IMG/VR virus record: IMGVR_UViG_3300033233_000160
Location: 1-24,679 of that record
Strand: one strand, 5' to 3'
DNA length: 24,679 nt
DNA from: a virus
Program-made: the position numbers and the translations under genes
Notes under the pieces: model-generated
Database searches by the model: none
Told to the model about the DNA's origin: nothing
The model's input: only the letters and a program-made list of their open reading frames with translations
Part shown: positions 1 through 6,265 of the stretch, one piece after another
How the letters are laid out: every line of letters begins with the position of its first letter
How positions within the stretch are numbered: the stretch's first letter is position 1

Positions 1-139
1 ACCAGCACGCCGTCTCGCCGGGGGCATCTGCCATCTACAGCGCGGACGCGGCAAGCTCACAGACCGACGTGTGCATCCAGATGCTCGCGCGCTTCGACGG
101 GCAGGAGGGAGTAAACAATGTCGATCATCACCACATAAT
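1..139. repeat. Terminal direct overlap, left copy
   Basis: These 139 bases recur at 24541-24679 with a single difference: T at position 13 here, C at 24553 there. This is what a circular or circularly permuted genome looks like when it is written as a linear contig. The open frame of the fibre gene runs across the joint without interruption (24540 is a multiple of 3), which supports a true circular map rather than a chance repeat. Confidence 0.93.
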
Positions 140-1640
140 GCTGGACATGCGCGCCGCCTCGGTGACGTCGGTCAACCTCTATTACTTCAATAGCTCTGTC
201 GCGTCAGGCCTCGGTCATCAGGGGAATACAACCTCGGTACTGTACCTGCAGCGTGCGAGTTCGACCGGTACGCTCACGACCCTTGTCCTCGACCAGTGGA
301 CGACGAACACGATCGTCATCGGCGAACGATGGTTTCACAAGACGCGCGTGCACGGAAGCAGCTATGCGAGCTATGCCTGTAAGGATGACGGCACGAAGGC
401 ACGCTCGGTAACGGCGACCGATACAACGCTGACGAGCGGGTATGTCGGATTTGCGCTTTATGAGACTGAAAACAAAGCGCAATCGCTGAAGAAAATCTCC
501 CACATCATCGTCACGAAATCGAACCTTGTCACGGTAACAGGGATTCAGTCCGGCTATCAGGTAATCGCGACAGACAACTTCGGAATCAATCAGTCGGCGT
601 CGGCAACCGCAACGGGCACGACTGTTACCCTCGACCTTGCCGGCGTGATGATGGATCCCGACACCGGGGTGACGCTCACCATAAAGGACACCGGAGGGGC
701 AACGCTCGCAACGACAAGCGGCGTCTTCGGTGGCGATACGTGGGCGTACTCGCCAGAAAGCGGAACACCGGTTACGCTGACAACACAGCTTCGCTACGCC
801 ATCGCCGCGACCTACTCGCAGGCAAAAGACCTTGCCTACCGTATCGCAACGCAGTCCTCCCTTTCAAAGCCGCTTCAATACGCAATCGGCGTTGCGCAGA
901 CGCTCACAAAACAGGCCAGGTATGCAGTTGCGGCAGGTGTGAGCCAGACAAAGGAACTTACCTACCGTGTCGCAGCACAGGCTGGGGCAATTCAGAAGAG
1001 CGCGCGCTACGCCGTAGCATCAGCATACGCTCAGACAAAGAACCTCACGTATCGCATTCTCACGCAATCGAGCATCGCAAAACAGGCACGGTATGCAATT
1101 CAGACGGCAGCGACTGTTGCAAAAAGCGTCACCTACCGCGTTTCATCATCGGCGGTCGTACAGAAAACCCTTCAGTATGTCGTCTATGCGGCGGGCACGG
1201 GAACCATAATCAAGAGCTTTGCCTACCGCGTCGCGACGCAGGCTGCGGCCATAACGAAACAGGCGCGCTATGCGATAGCTTCAACGGCGAGCATCGCAAA
1301 GAGTCTCACATATCGCATCGGCTCCTCCGCCGCCGTCCAGAAGGCGCTTCGCTACGCCATCGCCGCGGCGCAGGCGGGTGCCATCGTGAAGGATCTCATC
1401 TACCGCGTCGCGACGCAGTCAACAATCGCAAAGTCGCTCGCCTACGTTGTGCAATCGCTTGAACAGATGGTTATCGCAAAGAGCCTCGCCTACGCAGTCG
1501 GCCTCGAGCGCGCCATCGCCCGCACGATGAGGTACGCAATCGTTGGCGAGCAGCGGCCACGACCGATGAAGGTCTTTATCTCGCGCAGTGCTCGACTGCT
1601 GCGCGGCAGGCAGCGCAGATCGTACCGGCCCGGGAGGTGA
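1..1640 (+). CDS. Tail fibre with lectin-like head and 14-residue repeats (3' part; 5' part at 24408-24679)
   Basis: Joined across the circular junction, the gene starts at ATG 24408 and ends at 1640, encoding 590 aa. Residues 1 to about 210 look like a concanavalin/LamG-type jelly roll (beta-rich, with an NVDHHHIMLDMR segment), by resemblance only. A short beta-sandwich domain follows at about 215-300. From residue about 308 (nt 789) to about 570 there are roughly 18 tandem units of 14-16 residues with the pattern K-x-L-x-Y-[RA]-[VI], for example LAYRIATQSSLSKP and ARYAVAAGVSQTKE. The C-terminus is short and strongly basic. It lies at the end of the tail and lysis region, so a fibre or adhesin binding the host surface is inferred. 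Repeat arrays of this kind usually form an elongated shaft. The two terminal copies differ at residue 49 (Ala or Val). Confidence 0.75.
   Translation, partial: QHAVSPGASAIYSADAASSQTDVCIQMLARFDGQEGVNNVDHHHIMLDMRAASVTSVNLYYFNSSVASGLGHQGNTTSVLYLQRASSTGTLTTLVLDQWTTNTIVIGERWFHKTRVHGSSYASYACKDDGTKARSVTATDTTLTSGYVGFALYETENKAQSLKKISHIIVTKSNLVTVTGIQSGYQVIATDNFGINQSASATATGTTVTLDLAGVMMDPDTGVTLTIKDTGGATLATTSGVFGGDTWAYSPESGTPVTLTTQLRYAIAATYSQAKDLAYRIATQSSLSKPLQYAIGVAQTLTKQARYAVAAGVSQTKELTYRVAAQAGAIQKSARYAVASAYAQTKNLTYRILTQSSIAKQARYAIQTAATVAKSVTYRVSSSAVVQKTLQYVVYAAGTGTIIKSFAYRVATQAAAITKQARYAIASTASIAKSLTYRIGSSAAVQKALRYAIAAAQAGAIVKDLIYRVATQSTIAKSLAYVVQSLEQMVIAKSLAYAVGLERAIARTMRYAIVGEQRPRPMKVFISRSARLLRGRQRRSYRPGR
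789..1578 (+). repeat. About 18 protein-level tandem repeats, 42-48 nt each
   Basis: The repeat is clear in translation and weak in DNA. Each unit begins with a hydrophobic residue, an Ala/Arg/Thr/Gln and an invariant Tyr (LRYAI, LAYRI, ARYAV, LTYRV), and ends with a Lys/Arg-containing junction. Most units are 14 codons. Several are 15 or 16 codons, through an inserted Gly-Ala or similar. YR-type and YA-type units tend to alternate, so the true structural unit may be a pair of about 28-30 residues. The diverged DNA suggests an old expansion kept by selection on the protein. Confidence 0.85.
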
Positions 1641-1644
1641 TTTC

Positions 1645-1929
1645 ATGAAGGCGAACTTCTACGTAAACGAGACGACAGGGTCGCGCCGTCTCTACGGCAT
1701 TGATCTCTCCTACGAAATCGACGAGACGGAAACGATAACGCAGGCAACGGCGACGACCTACGCGAAGGACGGAACCTCGCTTGATGCAAGCGCAGACCCG
1801 CAGGCAGACGTCGTAAGTCCTGTCGTCTATGTGATGGTCACGGTCGTTGCCACGATGTTCGTTGAGGTCACCGCGGAAACAAGCGCGGGGCAGACAATCA
1901 GGCGGCGCATCTTCATCGCGGCGGAGTAG
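1645..1929 (+). CDS. Small structural-type protein, 94 aa
   Basis: The start ATG 1645 has a strong GGGAGGTGA site about 5 nt upstream and sits 4 nt after the fibre stop codon, so the two are co-translated. The protein has an N-terminal segment MKANFYVNETTG, a threonine-rich middle, then a run of beta strands (VVYVMVTVVATMFVEVT) and a basic end RRRIFIAAE. Small beta proteins of this type, with a TATTYAKDGTSL-like segment, are common next to fibre genes in phages of Gram-positive hosts. I infer a fibre-associated or head-fibre-like structural protein. No specific family can be named with confidence. Confidence 0.7.
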   Translation: MKANFYVNETTGSRRLYGIDLSYEIDETETITQATATTYAKDGTSLDASADPQADVVSPVVYVMVTVVATMFVEVTAETSAGQTIRRRIFIAAE

Positions 1930-1932
1930 AGA

Positions 1933-2172
1933 ATGCCGAGGAAACGCGCGTCGATAGACGTCCTGATTGCAATGTGCAGCGAGTCTAACTTCTCATGTCT
2001 TGCCTGCGATGCGGATACGCGCGAGGCCTGCATGGCCTTGTATGACATGTGGGTTGACTCCGTCGCCTGCGAGGCGGCATTCCGGGCGTTTCTCGAGGAC
2101 GAGATAGCAGAGGCGACCATAAGGCGAAAGCTCGCCCGTGCGACTGTTCCGTATGAACGGAGGCGCATATGA
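1933..2172 (+). CDS. Unknown 79-aa protein, cysteine-containing
   Basis: The start ATG 1933 has GGAG about 7 nt upstream. The stop overlaps the ATGA start of the metallophosphoesterase gene at 2169, so the two are likely translationally coupled. The N-terminus is basic (MPRKRAS). It is followed by a cysteine-rich stretch with Cys at residues 15, 21, 24 and 32, then an acidic helix and a basic C-terminus (YERRRI). The cysteine spacing could bind a metal ion but matches no zinc-finger pattern that I can name. The coupling suggests it works with, or packages with, the downstream phosphoesterase. Function unknown. Confidence 0.65.
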   Translation: MPRKRASIDVLIAMCSESNFSCLACDADTREACMALYDMWVDSVACEAAFRAFLEDEIAEATIRRKLARATVPYERRRI

Positions 2173-3074
2173 GCAAGGGATACTCAAAGAAGATGATGAG
2201 GCGCGCCTTCGAGCTCCGGAATCGCGGCGCATCTTTTGAGGAAATACAGCGCGTTCTCGAGCGCGAACTCGGGCACGCATACACCAGGCGAACGCTTGAG
2301 GACGCGATCTACGAGTACAAGCGAGACCATTACCAGCGCGAGCTTCTCGATACCGGCGCCATTTCCTACCTCGAGACGAGAATTACAGACGAGACAATCT
2401 CGCTCCTCGTCATCTGCGACTCTCACGTGACGAGCGTCGAGGGGGCCCGCGAGCTCGTTGATGAGATCCGCAGGACCTGCGAGGCGGTCGAAAACCCGCG
2501 CATTCTCTTCCTCGGCGACATCGTTCAGATGGACATCGTAAAGCCGGGAAGCCCCTTCGGCGCCGATCCGATGGCCGAGATGACGGAGCTCGCGAAGATC
2601 ATCTCGGAGTTCGCGCCGGTAACCGTCGGCGTTGTCGTCGGCAACCACGAAGAACGCCTCGAGCGCGTCGCGGGAATCGACCCGATGAAACTCTTCTGCA
2701 CGCTGTACGGCGTTCCCTACCTCGGCTGTGCGGCTCTTATCAGGCTCTCGTTTCCATGGGGCGCGCGCACGATCTACGCGATACACGGAAGCGGGGGCGG
2801 TAAGCGCATTGGAGCGAAGGCGAATAAGCTCGAGGACCTCATCCAGGTGGCAAGCGCCGATATCTACCTCCACGCTCACACCCACGAGTTCGTGGTCTTC
2901 GAGCGCTACCGCATCGAGCATGGACTTCACGGGCCGTTCGTAAACAAGCTTCTCCTCGTCAACCTCCCCGCACGCCAGAAATACCCGGCCTATGTCGCAA
3001 AGCGCGGCTACCCGATCGCAGGCGACGGGATAAAGGCGATCCGCATCGCGCTCGACGATACCCGGGTGCTCTAG
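2169..3074 (+). CDS. HTH-metallophosphoesterase
   Basis: This is a 301-aa protein. Residues about 1-55 form a basic helix-turn-helix-like segment (ASFEEIQRVLEREL, then TRRTLEDAIYEYKRD) that may bind DNA. Residues about 75-290 are a calcineurin-like phosphoesterase: D84-x-H86, G116-D117, the GNHE box at 158-161, H206, and HAHTH at 235-239 in place of the usual GHTH. Such enzymes use two metal ions to cleave phosphodiesters or phosphomonoesters, and phage members include nucleases and phosphatases. All metal-binding residues appear present, so it is probably active. It is the last gene before the early promoter, with an SD (GGAGG) 7 nt upstream and a 4-nt overlap with the previous gene. Its substrate cannot be told from the sequence. 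Confidence 0.88.
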   Translation: MSKGYSKKMMRRAFELRNRGASFEEIQRVLERELGHAYTRRTLEDAIYEYKRDHYQRELLDTGAISYLETRITDETISLLVICDSHVTSVEGARELVDEIRRTCEAVENPRILFLGDIVQMDIVKPGSPFGADPMAEMTELAKIISEFAPVTVGVVVGNHEERLERVAGIDPMKLFCTLYGVPYLGCAALIRLSFPWGARTIYAIHGSGGGKRIGAKANKLEDLIQVASADIYLHAHTHEFVVFERYRIEHGLHGPFVNKLLLVNLPARQKYPAYVAKRGYPIAGDGIKAIRIALDDTRVL

Positions 3075-3076
3075 AA

Positions 3077-3099
3077 TTTCTCAAAAATTCTTTGAGAAA
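3077..3099. promoter_or_regulatory. Palindrome upstream of early promoter P1 (possible operator or UP element)
   Basis: TTTCTCAAA (3077-3085) and TTTGAGAAA (3091-3099) form a perfect 9-bp inverted repeat with a 5-nt centre. It ends 4 bases before the -35 box. It is AT-rich in a GC-rich genome and has no T-tract after it, so an operator or UP element is more likely than a terminator. The right half is nearly repeated in front of P2. A phage HTH protein such as the product of 4967-5164 could bind it, which is inference only. Confidence 0.6.
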
Positions 3100-3103
3100 A
3101 CTA

Positions 3104-3132
3104 TTGACACGGCTTCTCTCGGCATGTAGTAT
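3104..3132 (+). promoter_or_regulatory. Early promoter P1 (sigma-70 type)
   Basis: A perfect -35 TTGACA (3104-3109), a 17-bp spacer and -10 TAGTAT (3127-3132) place the start near 3139, giving a leader of about 22 nt before ATG 3161. An A/T-rich block precedes the -35. The stretch TTTGA-x-AAAACTATTGACACG is shared with P2 except at the x position. Confidence 0.8.
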
Positions 3133-3160
3133 GGCCTCAAAACCACTGGAGGTGGTCGGA

Positions 3161-3466
3161 ATGAGCAGCAAAACCAGGGCAGAAATCATCGAGCTCGCCG
3201 AGGAGGCCTATGTGGCCATCGCCGCCATTGAGGCGGCGGCGCAGCCCTACCTTCGGGCCCTCGCCCGTGGTGAGGCCGAGGCCCCGCCCGAGTGGCGCGT
3301 AGAGCGCGATAGAAAGGGCGGCCTGGTAATCTGGAACCCGCTCGGCCACCGATTTATCGTCACGGCCTACGCCGATGAGCCGTTGTACCTGATCGATCAC
3401 TTCACGTACGCCGATTCGTACATGCTCGCCGAAGCAGTCAAGGAGTGGGAAGAAAGGGAGCGGTAA
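3161..3466 (+). CDS. Unknown early protein, 101 aa
   Basis: This is the first gene after P1. The start ATG 3161 was chosen over in-frame codons further upstream because the promoter and the SD (CTGGAGGTGGTC, 3146-3157) lie just before it. The protein has an Ala/Glu-rich helix (residues about 5-45, EEAYVAIAAIEAAAQPYL), then a compact beta-containing half with GGLVIWNPLGHRFIV and a very acidic end (EWEERER). It has no recognisable domain. Its place as promoter-proximal gene, followed at once by a terminator, means it should be made early and in excess over the genes downstream. That is typical of host-takeover or anti-defence proteins, but this is inference. Confidence 0.8.
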   Translation: MSSKTRAEIIELAEEAYVAIAAIEAAAQPYLRALARGEAEAPPEWRVERDRKGGLVIWNPLGHRFIVTAYADEPLYLIDHFTYADSYMLAEAVKEWEERER

Positions 3467-3495
3467 GGGCCTTGTGGCCCGCCGCTCCTTTATTT
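3457..3495 (+). terminator. Intrinsic terminator/attenuator after the first early gene
   Basis: GGAGCGG (3457-3463) pairs with CCGCTCC (3482-3488), and the inner GGGCC/GGCCC pair (3467-3471/3476-3480) has a TTGT loop. TTTATTT follows. The stop codon of the upstream gene lies inside the stem-loop. The next gene's SD starts 4 nt after the T-tract, so downstream genes depend on read-through. Confidence 0.8.
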
Positions 3496-3511
3496 CATGG
3501 AGGTGGTAAGG

Positions 3512-4159
3512 ATGGAAAAGAACAAGAGCTTTTATCAGGCATTTCTCGCCGCGCAGGCTGCCATCGAGCAGCCAAAGCGCACGGCCGAGAACCCTCACTT
3601 TCGGAGCCGGTACGCACCGCTCGACGAAGTCATCCGCGTGGCGCGGGCCGCGCTCCACAGGGAAAATATCGCTTTCAGCCAGAACGTTGAATTTGAGGAA
3701 GGCGTCATCTACATAACGACACTTTTCTTCTACGGCGAGGAAGTACACCAGGCCGGCCGCATTGGAATGCGGTGCCCCGAGGACCCGCAGAAGCTCGGGG
3801 CGCTCGTTACCTACCTGCGCCGCTACGCTCTCGCCGCAGCGCTCGGTCTCGCCAGCGAGGAGGACGATGACGCAAACGCGGCGAGCACGCAGGCCCCGGC
3901 GGCGAAGGCACCGCATCCGGCATCCGAAACATTGCCGGTTACACAGCAGCAGCTGCGCATGCTCTACGCGCGCGGGTATGCGGCGAAGCTCGGCAAGGAC
4001 GAAATAAAGGCAATCATCGACGGCTTCGTCGTCGAGGAAGCCGGGAAGAAAGTCCTGCCTCGCGACAGGTTTGACGCCTGCCTGGCCGAGATAGAAGCAC
4101 GGGCGGCCGAAAAGCAGAACGAAACCGAAGGAGGCGTCGACGATTATGTCTTCGAATAA
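3512..4159 (+). CDS. erf: ERF-family single-strand annealing protein
   Basis: This 215-aa protein binds ssDNA and anneals complementary strands in phage recombination. Family hallmarks are visible: the N-terminal ENPHFRSRYAPLDEVI segment (residues about 28-43) and KLGALVTYLRRYALAAALGL, followed by the acidic EEDDDAN (about 95-120). The C-terminal half has an Ala/Pro linker and a helical domain, and it ends in the acidic tail DDYVFE, as annealing proteins often do. The start ATG 3512 follows SD TGGAGGTGGT (3498-3507). The 3' end overlaps the nuclease gene by 14 nt. An annealase next to an exonuclease matches the usual Red-like two-component recombination unit. Confidence 0.9.
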   Translation: MEKNKSFYQAFLAAQAAIEQPKRTAENPHFRSRYAPLDEVIRVARAALHRENIAFSQNVEFEEGVIYITTLFFYGEEVHQAGRIGMRCPEDPQKLGALVTYLRRYALAAALGLASEEDDDANAASTQAPAAKAPHPASETLPVTQQQLRMLYARGYAAKLGKDEIKAIIDGFVVEEAGKKVLPRDRFDACLAEIEARAAEKQNETEGGVDDYVFE

Positions 4160-4961
4160 CAGCAACTACCGCATCCAGTCATTCAGCGCGCTCTCCTCGC
4201 ACGCACTTTGCGGGGAGCAATACCGCATGAAATACATCGAAGGGGTTCCTTCGTTTCTCTCGCCGCGGGCTGCGGCGGGCGTGGCGTTCCACGCGGCCAT
4301 CGAGGCATACTTCAAAGCTATCCTTGACACAGGCGAGGCTCTGGCTTTCGACGAGATCAAGAAGGCAGTGGCTGACAAATTCGCCGAGCTCGAGGCCGAC
4401 AGCTGCCTCAGGCCAGGAACCGAGGCTGACGCAAATAACCTTATAGGTGAGGTTGAAACATGCCTCGAAAAGCTTCACCAGGATTTCCTCGCCAGGGTTC
4501 GCCCGCTCGCGGTCGAGGTCGAGCTAGAGTGTCGTGTCGGAGCCGTTGACATGCGCGGGCGTATCGACCTCATCGGCGAAATCGACGGCCGAACCGAAAT
4601 CATTGACTTCAAGTTGAAGTCGAGAACACCGTCGGCGATCGACGCCACGCAGATGGTTGTGTACGGTCACTTGGCTCGCACGTTTGCCGACGTCAATCCG
4701 ACATTCCCAAGGCCGGAGCGCGGCCGCTACGTCGTCTGCGTTGCGAAGCGCGCCGGCGTCGATATCGTCGAGTTCGAGGTCGAGATCCCCGACAGGCTCG
4801 ATGGCGTTGCGGCGGAGATCGAGGAACGGGCGCGGGCAATCGAGGCGGGCGTCTTTCCGCCGGCGCCAGCCGACGCCTGGATATGTAGCCCGGACTACTG
4901 CGACTACTTCGGCATGTGCCGCTTCACGCAGGCCGGAGAGAGAAAAGCAATTCGGAGGTGA
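4146..4961 (+). CDS. PD-(D/E)XK nuclease with Cas4/AddB-like Fe-S cysteines
   Basis: This 271-aa protein is a RecB-family nuclease and the likely exonuclease partner of the ERF protein. Motifs in order: C22 within LSSHALCGEQYRMKYIEG, motif I G45...H49, D141 (RIDLIG), D154-x-K156 in EIIDFK, and Q169/Y173 (QMVVYG). The C-terminal cysteines are C247-x4-C252-x5-C258. One N-terminal and three C-terminal cysteines match the [4Fe-4S]-binding pattern of Cas4 and AddB. The start ATG 4146 has GGAGG about 11 nt upstream and lies within the end of erf. It probably resects DNA ends for annealing or recombination-dependent replication. Polarity of degradation cannot be read from sequence. Confidence 0.88.
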   Translation: MSSNNSNYRIQSFSALSSHALCGEQYRMKYIEGVPSFLSPRAAAGVAFHAAIEAYFKAILDTGEALAFDEIKKAVADKFAELEADSCLRPGTEADANNLIGEVETCLEKLHQDFLARVRPLAVEVELECRVGAVDMRGRIDLIGEIDGRTEIIDFKLKSRTPSAIDATQMVVYGHLARTFADVNPTFPRPERGRYVVCVAKRAGVDIVEFEVEIPDRLDGVAAEIEERARAIEAGVFPPAPADAWICSPDYCDYFGMCRFTQAGERKAIRR

Positions 4962-4966
4962 TGTCT

Positions 4967-5164
4967 GTGAAGGTAAAGGTTATGTTCTACCTCGAGAATC
5001 GAAACGAGATTGCCCCGAAGCTCGCGCATGCGTTTGCCGAGGGACGTATCTCGCGCTATATTGTCGAACAGATCATGCGCGGGGAGCCGATACGGCCGAA
5101 GACCGCGAAGAAGGTCGAGGCAGCGGTTCCCGAGGCACGTTTCCGCGCGGTGTTTGAAGAGTAG
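4967..5164 (+). CDS. Small HTH (Cro/XRE-like) protein, 65 aa
   Basis: The start is taken as GTG 4967 because GGAGGTG (4954-4960) ends 6 nt before it. ATG 4961 is in frame but directly abuts the SD. After MKVKVMFYLENRNE, residues 20-52 (EGRISRYIVEQIMRGEPIRP followed by TAKKVEAAV) fit a minimal XRE-type fold, in which a recognition helix is followed by a G-x-x-[IV]-x-P-x-T-A-K-K helix. It may regulate the early promoters, whose upstream palindrome at 3077-3099 is a candidate site. Its own SD is GGAGGTGA, not the TGGAGGTGGT found at neighbouring early genes. Confidence 0.7.
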   Translation: MKVKVMFYLENRNEIAPKLAHAFAEGRISRYIVEQIMRGEPIRPKTAKKVEAAVPEARFRAVFEE

Positions 5165-5178
5165 GTGGAGGTGGTCAC

Positions 5179-5871
5179 ATGGCGAAACCGGACATTGAAA
5201 ACGGTTTCACCAGGATTGCGAACGAGCTCCTCGAGGCGCTTGTCGCGTGCCGTGATATGAGCGGCAGCGAGATGCGCCTCTTTCTTTTTCTCGTGAGGGC
5301 AACCTACGGGTATCGGCGCAAAGAGGCGGAGATTACGGTTGAGGAGATAAAGAGCGCGACCGGCCTGCCGAGAGCTTCTCTTTACAGGGTGAGGGACGAG
5401 CTTGTAAGGCGGCGCATGGTGAGTTTCGAGGAAGTGGGAAGGGGAGCGGCAATCTACCGGATCAACAAGGATTGGGAGCAGTGGGAAGCGGACGTTTGTC
5501 TCACGGATGAGACAAGTTTGTCTCATACACGAGACAAACCAGGCGAGAATGTCTCACGGATGAGACAAGTTTGTCTCACGGATGAGACAAGTTTGTCTCA
5601 TACACGAGACAAGTTTGTCTCACGGATGAGACAAACGGGATGGCAACGTCGCAGTTCAGTGACCAGATTTGGAGCGCCTAAAGAAAATAAAGAAAGGAAA
5701 GAAAGGAAAGAAATAAATACAGGGCGTTCATTCAGAAGAGAACCACGAACGAAGCTCGGGAACGCCCTCGCTTCGGCGCAGAGCGAGAGCTACGTCTCAA
5801 CCGTCGACGTTATGCGCGAGTTCCTTGCGAAGAAGAAAGCTGAGGAGGAGGGTCGCCTTGTCGAGAATTGA
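5179..5871 (+). CDS. Phage replication initiator, lambda O-like N-terminal domain
   Basis: This 230-aa protein starts at ATG 5179 after SD TGGAGGTGGTC (5166-5176). Residues about 1-95 match the phage replication protein O N-terminal winged-helix family: NGFTRIANELLEAL, then SGSEMRLFLFLVRATYGYRR and TGLPRASLYRVRDELVRR. This domain binds origin iterons. Residues about 106-152 are encoded by the iterons themselves (VCLTDETSLSHTRDK and variants). The A-rich tract after them encodes a Lys/Glu/Arg-rich linker, and a short helical tail (MREFLAKKKAEEEG) ends the protein. I see no helicase or helicase loader downstream, so the phage probably recruits host DnaB and polymerase. The 3' end overlaps the resolvase gene by 14 nt. 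Confidence 0.85.
   Translation: MAKPDIENGFTRIANELLEALVACRDMSGSEMRLFLFLVRATYGYRRKEAEITVEEIKSATGLPRASLYRVRDELVRRRMVSFEEVGRGAAIYRINKDWEQWEADVCLTDETSLSHTRDKPGENVSRMRQVCLTDETSLSHTRDKFVSRMRQTGWQRRSSVTRFGAPKENKERKERKEINTGRSFRREPRTKLGNALASAQSESYVSTVDVMREFLAKKKAEEEGRLVEN
5495..5636. repeat. Six palindromic iterons inside the initiator gene
   Basis: Two versions occur: TTGTCTCA-CGGA-TGAGACAA at 5496-5515, 5571-5590 and 5615-5634 (shorter copy at 5550-5567), and TTTGTCTC-ATACAC-GAGACAA(A) at 5517-5538 and 5592-5612. Start-to-start distances are about 21, 33, 21, 21 and 23 bp, close to two helical turns, so bound initiators would lie on one DNA face. Confidence 0.92.
5495..5719. other. Probable replication origin (iterons plus A-rich unwinding tract)
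   Basis: The iterons are followed at 5679-5719 by a strand-biased A/G tract (AAGAAAATAAAGAAAGG and similar) that is rare in this GC-rich genome. Iterons inside the initiator gene with an adjacent A-rich stretch are the arrangement of the lambda origin in gene O. The role is inferred from layout and from the identity of the host gene. Confidence 0.8.
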
Positions 5872-6241
5872 GATAGCAATCCCGATGAAGATCCCGTCAT
5901 ACAACACCTGGTCTCACTGGCACTGGGCGAAAAAGCAGGAAATGAAGCGCCAGTGGGAAGGCTACGCGTGGGCTCTCATCACGGCAGCGAAAAACAGAAC
6001 GCCAATCTCCCCTCCGCTTTCGGTGCGCATTGTCGCTCGCTTTCGCGACAGGCGCAGGCGCGACATCGACAACTTTTCAAACTGCCCGGCGCTGAAAGGC
6101 GTGCAGGACGCAATTGTCGCGGCGGGCCTCGCGCCGGACGACTCGACGGCCTTCATCGTTTCGCGCTCGCTCGAAATCGAAACGGGCGCGGATCGCGACG
6201 AGGTTCTGATCGTCATCGAGGAGGCGCACGATGGTGCGTGA
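5858..6241 (+). CDS. rusA: RusA-type Holliday junction resolvase
   Basis: The start TTG 5858 is chosen because GGAGGAGGG ends about 6 nt upstream, and the protein then begins MSRIEIAIPMKIPSYNTW as RusA-family proteins do (127 aa). Signature residues are RRRRDIDNF with D69 and D71, the following helix PALKGVQDAIVAAG, and the acidic DDS at 94-96. These correspond to the catalytic aspartates of RusA. The enzyme is a homodimer that cuts four-way junctions, resolving recombination or branched replication intermediates before packaging. It completes an annealase-nuclease-resolvase set and overlaps the initiator gene by 14 nt. Confidence 0.9.
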   Translation: MSRIEIAIPMKIPSYNTWSHWHWAKKQEMKRQWEGYAWALITAAKNRTPISPPLSVRIVARFRDRRRRDIDNFSNCPALKGVQDAIVAAGLAPDDSTAFIVSRSLEIETGADRDEVLIVIEEAHDGA

Positions 6242-6265
6242 GATTGATGCGAGGAGGCCTCTATT

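Noticed and set aside
740-1462. 240-aa forward frame inside the fibre repeats
   Set aside because: Out-of-frame shadow of the tandem repeats. Its His/Arg/Cys-rich repetitive product follows from the repeat DNA. No SD.
1-1640. Diversity-generating retroelement acting on the fibre
   Set aside because: There is no reverse transcriptase gene, no template-repeat copy and no adenine-specific substitution pattern. The single terminal difference is C/T.
3077-3099. Palindrome as a transcription terminator for the late operon
   Set aside because: The stem is AT-rich and lacks a following T-tract. Its position at the -35 and partial copy at P2 fit a regulatory site better.
3137-4165. 342-aa open frame on the minus strand
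   Set aside because: It is opposite the well-supported ERF gene and the 101-aa gene, has no SD, and its translation is Arg/Leu/Val-rich, typical of the antisense of GC-rich genes.
4323-4360. Internal TTGACA as a promoter
   Set aside because: It lies inside the nuclease gene with no -10 at proper spacing. Similar hexamers inside other genes (about 14411, 20578, 21351) were rejected for the same reason.
5495-5636. Regular repeats resembling a small CRISPR array
   Set aside because: The units are near-contiguous palindromes inside an open reading frame with no spacers of constant length. Origin iterons explain them better.
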